From the NCBI RefSeq assembly GCF_032854445.1, contig NC_088307.1, forward strand, positions 8,320,017 to 8,384,016: a DNA stretch of 64,000 bases, given 5' to 3'. This document shows, one piece after another, positions 1 through 12,000 of the stretch. The notes below the pieces were generated by a model. The model ran no database searches and was not told where the DNA came from. It worked only from the letters and a program-made list of their open reading frames with translations. Source of the stretch: Liolophura sinensis (lineage: Eukaryota; Mollusca; Polyplacophora; Chitonida; Chitonidae). Position numbers and translations under genes: made by a program. Within the stretch, counting starts at the first letter, position 1. The number at the start of each line of letters is the position of its first letter.

Positions 1-3000
1 GATAGACACATTTTTCTCAACTGTCAATCCAAGCCTAAAGACTTTTAGAGTGGTGTCATTTTACCCACATATAAACAGCCAGTGTTATACTTTTTCCACT
101 GCCTCTTACATCCTTCCTTGTATCTAGTACGTGCTGGTCTTTTCATTCCCACTAGCACTATCAGATGCTAGGAAGGAAACACAACATCGTTGACGACAAT
201 TTTTCATTCGACTCCAATCCTTTCCTTGGATCTGATATGGGCTGATGTAAAGCAAAAACTACCACTATTAGATGCTATGGAAAGTATTCTCACCATCAGT
301 TGTGTGCCTTGAATTTAATTCCAGTCAGGCGTCTTCCCTTCCTTGTATGTGCTACGTGCTGGTGTAAATCTTCAATTAGCACTATCACATGCTAGGAAAG
401 GAAAAGTTCTACCACCCATACTTGGATAGTTGTAGTATATTTACTACATCTATAGGTCCGCTAATTTCATTTGGAAGAAGCTACAGTACTCGTGTTTTAA
501 TCTATGCTGTCTTTCTTTGTATCTAGTACGTGCTGGTTTTAAATACTATATTAGCACTATTAGATGCTTAGGATGGCGTGTGGAGCAATTATCAAAATCG
601 GCAAACAACTGTCTGAAGCATGCCTAAAAGTGTACTGCTAAAACTCTGCCAATGCCTATATTTCTTCTTTGTATAGAGGAGGATATATACGTTTCATTCA
701 TTAGTCTTTTGTTTTGGACTCACCAGTGATTATTTCAAAAAAGAAAACACAGCAGGAGTTCACACAGAGTAAACATTTTCCACGCTTCTACTCGATAGAC
801 ACATTTTCCTCAACTGTCAATCCAAGCCTAAAGACTTTTCGAGTGGTGTCATTTTCCCCACATATAAACAGCCAGTGTTATACTTTTTCCACTGCCTCTT
901 ACATCCTTCCTTGTATCTAGTACGTGCTGGTCTTCTCAGTCCCAATAGCACTATCAGATGCTAGGAAGGAAACACAACATCGTTGACGACAATTTTTCAT
1001 TCGACTTCAATCCCTTCCTTGGATCTGATATGGGCTGGTGTAAAGCAAAAACTAGCACTATTAGATGCTAGGGAGGGTATTCTCACCATCAGTTGTGTGC
1101 CTTGAATTTACTTCCAGTCAGGCGTCTTCCCTTCCTTGTATGTGCTACGTGCTGGTGTAAATCTTCAATTAGCACTATCACATGCTAGGAAAGGAAAAGT
1201 TCTACCACCCATACTTGGATAGTTGTAGTATATTTACTACATCTATAGGTCCGCTAATTTTACCTGGAAGAAGCTACAGTAGTCGTGATTTAGTCTATGC
1301 TGTCTTTCTTTGTATCTAGTACGTACTGGTTTTAAAAACTATATTAGCACTATTAGATGCTTAGGATGGCGTGTGGAGCAATCATCAAAATCGGCAAACA
1401 ACTGTCTGAAGCATGCCTGAAAGTGTACTGCTAAAACTCTGCCAATGCCTATATTTCTTCTTTGTGTAGAGGAGGATATATACGTTTCATTCATTAGTCT
1501 TTTGTTTTGGACTCACCAGTGATTATTTCAAAAAAGAAAACACAGCAGGAGTTCACACAGAGTAAAAATTTTCCACGCTTCTACTCGATAGACACATTTT
1601 TCTCAACTGTCAATCCAAGCCTAAAGACTTTTTGAGTGGTGTCATTTTACCCACATATAAACAGCCAGTGTTATACTTTTTCCACTGCCTCTTACATCCT
1701 TCCTTGTATCTAGTACGTGCTGGTCTTTTCAGTCCCACTAGCACTATCAGATGCTAGGAAGGAAACACAACATCGTTGACGACAATTTTTCATTCGACTT
1801 CAATCCCTTCCTTGGATCTGATATGGGCTGGTGTAAAGCAAAAACTAGCACTATTAGATGCTAGGGAGGGTATTCTCACCATCAGTTGTGTGCCTTGAAT
1901 TTAATTCCAGTCAGGCGTCTTCCCTTCCTTGTATGTGCTACGTGCTGGTGTAAATCTTCAATTAGCACTATCACATGCTAGGAAAGGAAAAGTTCTACCA
2001 CCCATACTTGGATAGTTGTAGTATATTTACTACATCTATAGGTCCGCTAATTTTACCTGGAAGAAGCTACAGTAGTCGTGATTTAGTCTATGCTGTCTTT
2101 CTTTGTATCTAGTACGTGCTGGTTTAAAAACTATATTAGCACTATTAGATGCTTAGGATGGCGTGTGGAGTAATTATCAAAATCGGCAAACAACTGTCTG
2201 AAGCATGCCTAAAAGTGTACTGCTAAAACTCTGCCAATGCCTATATTTCTTCTTTGTGTAGAGGAGGATATATACGTTTCATTCATTAGTCTTTTGTTTT
2301 GGACTCACCAGTGATTATTTCAAAAAAGAAAACACAGCAGGAGTTCACACAGAGTAAACATTTTCCACGCTTCTACTCAATAGACACATTTTTCTCAACT
2401 GTCAATCCAAGCCTAAAGACTTTTCGAGTGGTGTCATTTTCCCCACATATAAACATCCAGTGTTATACTTTTTCCACTGCCTCTTACATCCTTCCTTGTA
2501 TCTAGTACGTGCTGGTCTTTTCATTCCCACTAGCACTATCAGATGCTAGGAAGGAAACACAACATCGTTGACGACAATTTTTCATTCGACTTCAATCCCT
2601 TCCTTGGATCTGATATGGGCTGGTGTAAAGCAAAAACTAGCACTATTAGATGCTATGGAGGGTATTCTCACCATCAGTTGTGTGCCTTGAATTTAATTCC
2701 AGTCAGGCGTCTTCCCTTCCTTGTATGTGCTACGTGCTGGTGTAAATCTTCAATTAGCACTATCACATGCTAGGAATGGAAAAGTTCTACCACTTAGATA
2801 GTTGTAGTATATTTACTACATCTATATGTCCGCTAATTTCATTTGGAAGAAGCTACAGTAGTCGTGATTTAGTCTATGCTGTCTTTCTTTGTATCTAGTA
2901 CGTGCTGGTTTTAAAAACTATATTAGCACTATTAGATGCTTAGGATGGCGTGTGGAGTAATTATCAAAATCGGCAAACAACTGTCTGAAGCATGCCTAAA

Positions 3001-6000
3001 AGTGTACTGCTAAAACTCTGCCAATGCCTATATTTCTTCTTTGTGTAGAGGAGGATATATACGTTTCATTCATTAGTCTTTTGTTTTGGACTCACCAGTG
3101 ATTATTTCAAAAAAGAAAACACAGCAGGAGTTCACACAGAGTAAACATTTTCCACGCTTCTACTCGATAGACACATTTTTCTCAACTGTCAATCCAAGCC
3201 TAAAGACTTTTAGAGTGGTGTCATTTTCCCCACATATAAACAGCCAGTGTTATACTTTTTCCACTGCCTCTTACATCCTTCCTTGTATCTAGTACGTGCT
3301 GGTCTTTTCATTCCCACTAGCACTATGAGATGCTAGGAAGGAAACACAACATCGTTGACGACAATTTTTCATTCGACTTCAATCCCTTCCTTGGATCTGA
3401 TATGGGCTGGTGTAAAGCAAAAACTAGCACTATTAGATGCTAGGGAGGGTATTCTCGCCATCAGTTGTGTGCCTTGAATTTACTTCCAGTCAGGCGTCTT
3501 CCCTTCCTTGTATGTGCTACGTGCTGGTGTAAATCTTCAATTAGCACTATCACATGCTAGGAAAGGAAAAGTTCTACCACCCATACTTGGATAGTTGTAG
3601 TATATTTACTACATCTATAGGTCCGCTAATTTCACCTGGAAGAAGCTACAGTAGTCGTGATTTAGTCTATGCTGTCTTTCTTTGTATCTAGTACGTACTG
3701 ATTTTAAAAACTATATTAGCACTATTAGATGCTTAGGATGGCGTGTGGAGCAATCATCAAAATCGGCAAACAACTGTCTGAAGCATGCCTAAAAGTGTAC
3801 TGCTAAAACTCTGCCAATGCCTATATTTCTTCTTTGTGTAGAGGAGGATATATACGTTTCATTCATTAGTCTTTTGTTTTGGACTCACCAGTGATTATTT
3901 CAAAAAAGAAAACACAGCAGGAGTTCACACAGAGTAAACATTTTCCACGCTTCTACTCGATAGACACATTTTCCTCAACTGTCAATCCAAGCCTAAAGAC
4001 TTTTCGAATGGTGTCATTTTACCCACATATAAACAGCCAGTGTTATACTTTTTCCACTGCCTCTTACATCCTTCCTTGTATCTAGTACGTGCTGGTCTTT
4101 TCATTCCCACTAGCACTATCAGATGCTAGGAAGGAAACACAACATCGTTGACGACAATTTTTCATTCGACTTCAATCCCTTCCTTGGATCTGATATGGGC
4201 TGGTGTAAAGCAAAAACTAGCACTATGCTAGGGAGGGTATTCTCACCATCAGTTGTGTGCCTTGAATTTACTTCCAGTCAGGCGTCTTCCCTTCCTTGTA
4301 TGTGCTACGTGCTGGTGTAAATTTTCAATTAGCACTATCACATGCTAGGAAAGGAAAAGTTCTACCACCCATACTTGGATAGTTGTTTAATATTTACTAC
4401 ATCTATACTTCTGCTAATTTTACCTGGAAGGAGCTACAGTAGTCGTGATTTAGTCTATGCTGTCTTTCTTTGTATCTAGTACGTACTGGTATTAAAAACT
4501 ATATTAGCACTATTAGATGCTTAGGATTGCGTGTGGAGCAATCATCAAAATCGGCAAACAACTGTCTGAAGCATGCCTGAGAGTGTACTGCTAAAACTCT
4601 GCCAATGCCTATATTTCTTCTTTGTATAGAGGAGGATATATACGTTTCATTCATTAGTCTTTTGTTTTGGACTCACCAGTGATTATTTCAAAAAAGAAAA
4701 CACAGCAGGAGTTCACACAGAGTAAACATTTTCCACGCTTCTACTCGATAGACACATTTTCCTCAACTGTCAATCCAAGCCTAAAGACTTTTAGAGTGGT
4801 GTCATTTTCCCCACATATAAACAGCCAGTGTTATACTTTTTCCACTGCCTCTTACATCCTTCCTTGTATCTAGTACGTGCTGGTCTTTTCATTCCCACTA
4901 GCACTATCAGATGCTAGGAAGGAAACACAACATCGTTGACGACAATTTTTCATTCGACTTCATTCCCTTCCTTGGATCTGATATGGGCTGGTGTTAAGCA
5001 AAATCTAGCACTATTAGATGCTAGGGAGGGTATTCTCACCATCAGTTGTGTGCCTTGAATTTAATTCCAGTCAGGCGTCTTCCCTTCCTTATATGTGCTA
5101 CGTGCTGGTGTAAATTTTCAATTAGCACTATCACATGCTAGGAAAGGAAAAGTTCTACCACCCATACTTGGATAGTTGTTTAATATTTACTACATCTATA
5201 CTTCTGCTAATTTTACCTGGAAGGAGCTACAGTAGTCGTGATTTAGTCTATGCTGTCTTTCTTTGTATCTAGTACGTACTGGTTTTAAAAACTATATTAG
5301 CACTATTAGATGCTTAGGATGGCGTGTGGAGCAATCATCAAAATCGGCAAACAACTGTCTGAAGCATGCCTGAGAGTGTACTGCTAAAACTCTGCCAATG
5401 CCTATATTTCTTCTTTGTGTAGAGGAGGATATATACGTTTCATTCATTAGTCTTTTGTTTTGGACTCACCAGTGATTATTTCAAAAAAGAAAACACAGCA
5501 GGAGTTCACACAGAGTAAACATTTTCCACGCTTCTACTCAATAGACACATTTTTCTCAACTGTCAATCCAAGCCTAAAGACTTTTAGAGTGGTGTCATTT
5601 TCCCCACATATAAACAGCCAGTGTTATACTTTTTCCACTGCCTCTTACATCCTTCCTTGTATCTAGTACGTGCTGGTCTTTTCATTCCCACTAGCACTAT
5701 CAGATGCTAGGAAGGAAACACAACATCGTTGACGACAATTTTTCATTCGACTTCAATCCCTTCCTTGGATCTGATATGGGCTGGTGTAAAGCAAAAACTA
5801 GCACTATTAGATGCTAGGGAGGGTATTCTCACCATCAGTTGTGTGCCTTGAATTTACTTCCAGTCAGGCGTCTTCCCTTCCTTGTATGTGCTACGTGCTG
5901 GTGTAAATCTTCAATTAGCACTATCACATGCTAGGAAAGGAAAAGTTCTACCACCCATACTTGGATAGTTGTACTATATTTACTACATCTATAGGTCCGC

Positions 6001-9000
6001 TAATTTCATTTGGAAGAAGCTACAGTAGTCGTGCTTTAGTCTATGCTGTCTTTCTTTGTATTTGGTACGTGCTGGTTTTAAAAACTATATTAGCACTATT
6101 AGATGCTTAGGATGGCGTGTGGAGCAATCATCAAAATCGGCAAACAACTGCCTGAAGAATGCCTAAAAGTGTACTGCTAAAACTCTGCCAATGCCTATAT
6201 TTTTTCTTTGTGTAGAGGAGGATATATACGTTTCATTCATTAGTCCTTTGTTTTGGACTCACCAGTGATTATTTCAAAAAAGAAAACACAGCAGGAGTTC
6301 ACACAGAGTAAACATTTTCCGCGCTTCTACTCGCCAGACACATTTTTCTCAACTGTCAATCCAAGCTTAAAGACTTTTCGAGTGGTGTCATTTTACCCAC
6401 ATATAAACAGCCAGTGTTATGCTTTTTCCACTGCCTCTTACATCCTTCCTTGTATCTAGTACGTGCTGGTCTTCTCAGTCCCACTAGCACTATCAGATGC
6501 TAGGAAGGAAACACAACATCGTTGACGACAATTTTTCATTCGACTTCAATCCCTTCCTTGGATCTGATATGGGCTGGTGTAAAGCAAAAACTAGCACTAT
6601 TAGATGCTATGGAGGGTATTCTCACCATCAGTTGTGTGCCTTGAATTTACTTCCAGTCAGGCGTCTTCCCTTCCTTGTATGTGCTACGTGCTGGTGTAAA
6701 TCTTCAATTAGCACTATCACATGCTAGGAAAGGAAAAGTTCTACCACCCATACTTGGATAGTTGTACTATATTTACTACATCTATAGGTCCGCTAATTTC
6801 ATTTGGAAGAAGCTACAGTAGTCGTGCTTTAGTCTATGCTGTCTTTCTTTGTATTTGGTACGTGCTGGTTTTAAAAACTATATTAGCACTATTAGATGCT
6901 TAGGATGGCGTGTGGAGCAATCATCAAAATCGGCAAACAACTGCCTGAAGAATGCCTAAAAGTGTACTGCTAAAACTCTGCCAATGCCTATATTTCTTCT
7001 TTGTGTAGAGGAGGATATATACGTTTCATTCATTAGTCTTTTGTTTTGGACTCACCAGTGATTATTTCAAAAAAGAAAACACAGCAGGAGTTCACACAGA
7101 GTAAACATTTTCCGCGCTTCTACTCGCCAGACACATTTTTCTCAACTGTCAATCCAAGCTTAAAGACTTTTCGAGTGGTGTCATTTTACCCACATATAAA
7201 CAGCCAGTGTTATGCTTTTTCCACTGCCTCTTACATCCTTCCTTGTATCTAGTACGTGCTGGTCTTCTCAGTCCCACTAGCACTATCAGATGCTAGGAAG
7301 GAAACACAACATCGTTGACGACAATTTTTCATTCGACTTCAATCCCTTCCTTGGATCTGATATGGGCTGGTTTAAAGCAAAAACTAGCACTATTAGATGC
7401 TATGGAGGGTATTCTCACCATCAGTTGTGTGCCTTGAATTTACTTCCAGTCAGGCGTCTTCCCTTCCTTGTATGTGCTACGTGCTGGTGTAAATCTTCAA
7501 TTAGCACTATCACATGCTAGGAAAGGAAAAGTTCTACCACCCATACTTGGATAGTTGTTTAATATTTACTACATCTATACTTCTGTTAATTTTACCTGGA
7601 AGGAGCTACAGTAGTCGTGATTTAGTCTATGCTGTCTTTCTTTGTATCTAGTACGTGCTGGTTTTAAAAACTATATTAGCACTATTAGATGCTTAGGATG
7701 GCGTGTGGAGCAATCATCAAAATCGGCAAACAACTGTCTGAAGCATTCCTGAGAGTGTACTGCTAAAACTCTGCCAATGCCTATATTTCTTCTTTGTATA
7801 GAGGAGGATATATACGTTTCATTCATTAGTCTTTTGTTTTGGACTCACCAGTGATTATTTCAAAAAAGAAAACACAGCAGGAGTTCACACAGAGTAAACA
7901 TTTTCCACGCTTCTACTCGATAGACACATTTTTCTCAACTGTCAATCCAAGCCTAAAGGCTTTTTGAGTGGTGTCATTTTCCCCACATATAAACAGCCAG
8001 TGTTATACTTTTTCCACTCCCTCTTACATCCTTCCTTGTATCTAGTACGTGCTGGTCTTTTCATTCCCACTAGCATTATCAGATGCTAGGAAGGAAACAC
8101 AACATCGTTGACGACAATTTTTCATTTGACTTCAATCCCTTCCTTGGATCTGATATGGGCTGGTGTAAAGCAAAAACTAGCACTATTAGATGCTATGGAG
8201 GGTATTCTCACCATCAGTTGTGTGCCTTGAATTTACTTCCAGTCAGGCGTCTTCCCTTCCTTGTATGTGCTACGTGCTGGTGTAAATCTTCAATTAGCAC
8301 TATCACATGCTAGGAAAGGAAAAGTTCTACCACCCATACTTGGATAGTTGTAGTATATTTACTACATCTATAGGTCCGCTAATTTCATTTGGAAGAAGCT
8401 ACAGTAGTCGTGCTTTAGTCTATGCTGTCTTTCTTTGTATTTGGTACGTGCTGGTTTTAAAAACTATATTAGCACTATTAGATGCTTAGGATGGCGTGTG
8501 GAGCAATCATCAAAATCGGCAAACAACTGTCTGAAGCATGCCTAAAAGTGTACTGCTAAAACTCTGCCAATGCCTATATTTCTTCTTTGTGTAGAGGAGG
8601 ATATATACGTTTCATTCATTAGTCTTTTGTTTTGGACTCACCAGTGACTATTTCAAAAAAGAAAACACAGCAGGAGTTCACACAGAGTAAACATTTTCCA
8701 CGCTTCTAATCGATAGACACATTTTCTTCAACTGTCAATCCAAGCCTAAAGACTTTTCGAATGGTGTCATTTTACCCACATATAAACAGCCAGTGTTATA
8801 CTTTTTCCACTGCCTCTTACATCCTTCCTTGTATCTAGTACGTGCTGGTCTTTTCATTCCCACTAGCACTATCAGATGCTAGGAAGGAAACACAACATCG
8901 TTGACGACAATTTTTCATTCGACTTCAATCCCTTCCTTGGATCTGATATGGGCTGGTGTAAAGCAAAATCTAGCACTATTAGATGCTAGGGAGGGTATTC

Positions 9001-12000
9001 TCACCATCAGTTGTGTGCCTTGAATTTACTTCCAGTCAGGCGTCTTCCCTTCCTTGTATGTGCTACGTGCTGGTGTAAATCTTCAATTAGCACTATCACA
9101 TGCTAGGAAAGGAAAAGTTCTACCACCCATACTTGGATAGTTGTAGTATATTTACTACATCTATAGGTCCGCTAATTTCATTTGGAAGAAGCTACAGTAG
9201 TCGTGATTTAGTCTATGCTGTCTTTCTTTGTATCTAGTACGTGCTGGTTTTAAAAACTATATTAGCACTATTAGATGCTTAGGATGGCGTGTGGAGCAAT
9301 TATCAAAATCGGCAAACAACTGTCTGAAGCATGCCTAAAAGTGTACTGCTAAAACTCTGCCAATGCCTATATTTCTTCTTTGTGTAGAGGAGGATATATT
9401 CGTTTCATTCATTAGTCTTTTGTTTTGGACTCACCAGTGATTATTTCAAAAAAGAAAACACAGCAGGAGTTCACACAGAGTAAAACATTTTCCACGCTTC
9501 TACTCGATAGACACATTTTTCTCAACTGTCAATCCAAGCTTAAAGACTTTTAGAGTGGTGTCATTTTCCCCACATATAAACATCCAGTGTTATACTTTTT
9601 CCACTGCCTCTTACATCCTTCCTTGTATCTAGTACGTGCTGGTCTTTTCAGTCCCACTAGCACTATCAGATGCTAGGAAGGAAACACAACATCTTTGACG
9701 ACAATTTTTCATTCGACTTCAATCCCTTCCTTGGATCTGATATGGGCTGGTGTAAAGCAAAATCTAGCACTATTACATGCTAGGGAGGGTATTCTCACCA
9801 TCAGTTGTGTGCCTTGAATTTACTTCCAGTCAGGCGTCTTCCCTTCCTTATATGTGCTACGTGCTGGTGTAAATTTTAAATTAGCACTATCACATGCTAG
9901 GAAAGGAAAAGTTCTACCACCCATACTTGGATAGTTGTTTAATATTTACTACGTCTATACTTCTGCTAATTTCATTTGGAAGAAGCTACAGTAGTCGTGA
10001 CTTAGTCTATGCTGTCTTTCTTTGTATCTAGTACGTGCTGGTTTTAAAAACTATATTAGCACTATTAGATGCTTAGGATGGCGTGTGGAGCAATCATCAA
10101 AATCGGCAAACAACTGTCTGAAGCATGCCTAAAAGTGTACTGCTAAAACTCTGCCAATGCCTATATTTCTTCTTTGTGTAGAGGAGGATATATACGTTTC
10201 ATTCATTAGTCTTTTGTTTTGGACTCACCAGTGATTATTTCAAAAAAGAAAACACAGCAGGAGTTCACACAGAGTAAACATTTTCCACGCTTCTACTCGA
10301 TAGACACATTTTTCTCAACTGTCAATCCAAGCCTAAAGACTTTTAGAGTGGTGTCATTTTCCCCACATATAAACAGCCAGTGTTATACTTTTTCCACTCC
10401 CTCTTACATCCTTCCTTGTATCTAGTACGTGCTGGTCTTTTCAGTCCCACTAGCACTATCAGATGCTAGGAAGGAAACACAACATCGTTGACGACAATTT
10501 TTCATTCGACTTCATTCCCTTCCTTGGATCTGATATGGGCTGGTGTTAAGCAAAATCTAGCACTATTAGATGCTAGGGAGGGTATTCTCACCATCAGTTG
10601 TGTGCATTGAATTTACTTCCAGTCAGGCGTCTTCCCTTCCTTATATGTGCTACGTGCTGGTGTAAATTTTCAATTAGCACTATCACATGCTAGGAAAGGA
10701 AAAGTTCTACCACCCATACTTGGATAGTTGTTTAATATTTACTACATCTATACTTCTGCTAATTTTACCTGGAAGGAGCTACAGTAGTCGTGATTTAGTC
10801 TATGCTGTCTTTCTTTGTATCTAGTACGTGCTGGTTTTAAAAACTATATTAGCACTATTAGATGCTTAGGATGGCGTGTGGAGCAATCATCAAAATCGGC
10901 AAACAACTGTCTGAAGCATTCCTGAGAGTGTACTGCTAAAACTCTGCCAATGCCTATATTTCTTCTTTGTATAGAGGAGGATATATACGTTTCATTCATT
11001 AGTCTTTTGTTTTGGACTCACCAGTGATTATTTCAAAAAAGAAAACACAGCAGGAGTTCACACAGAGTAAACATTTTCCACGCTTCTACTCGATAGACAC
11101 ATTTTTCTCAACTGTCAATCCAAGCCTAAAGACTTTTAGAGTGGTGTCATTTTCCCCACATATAAACAGCCAGTGTTATACTTTTTCCACTGCCTCTTAC
11201 ATCCTTCCTTGTATCTAGTACGTGCTGGTCTTTTCAGTCCCACTAGCACTATCAGATGCTAGGAAGGAAACACAACATCGTTGACGACAATTTTTCATTC
11301 GACTTCAATCCCTTCCTTGGATCTGATATGGGCTGGTGTAAAGCAAAAACTAGCACTATTAGATGCTAGGGAGGGTATTCTCACCATCAGTTGTGTGCCT
11401 TGAGTTTACTTCCAGTCAGGCGTCTTCCCTTCCTTATATGTGCTACGTGCTGGTGTAAATTTTCAATTAGCACTATCACATGCTAGGAAAGGAAAAGTTC
11501 TACCACCAATACTTGGATAGTTGTTTAATATTTACTACATCTATACTTCTGCTAATTTTACCTGGAAGGAGCTACAGTAGTCGTGATTTAGTCTATGCTG
11601 TCTTTCTTTGTATCTAGTACGTGCTGGTTTTAAAAACTATATTAGCACTATTAGATGCTTAGGATGGCGTGTGGAGCAATCATCAAAATCGGCAAACAAC
11701 TGTCTGAAGCATGCCTGAGAGTGTACTGCTAAAACTCTGCCAATGCCTATATTTCTTCTTTGTATAGAGGAGGATATATACGTTTCATTCATTAGTCTTT
11801 TGTTTTGGACTCACCAGTGATTATTTCAAAAAAGAAAACACAGCAGGAGTTCACACAGAGTAAACATTTTCCACGCTTCTACTCGATAGACACATTTTTC
11901 TCAACTGTCAATCCAAGCCTAAAGACTTTTAGAGTGGTGTCATTTTCCCTACATATAAACAGCCAGTGTTATACTTTTTCCACTCCCTCTTACATCCTTC

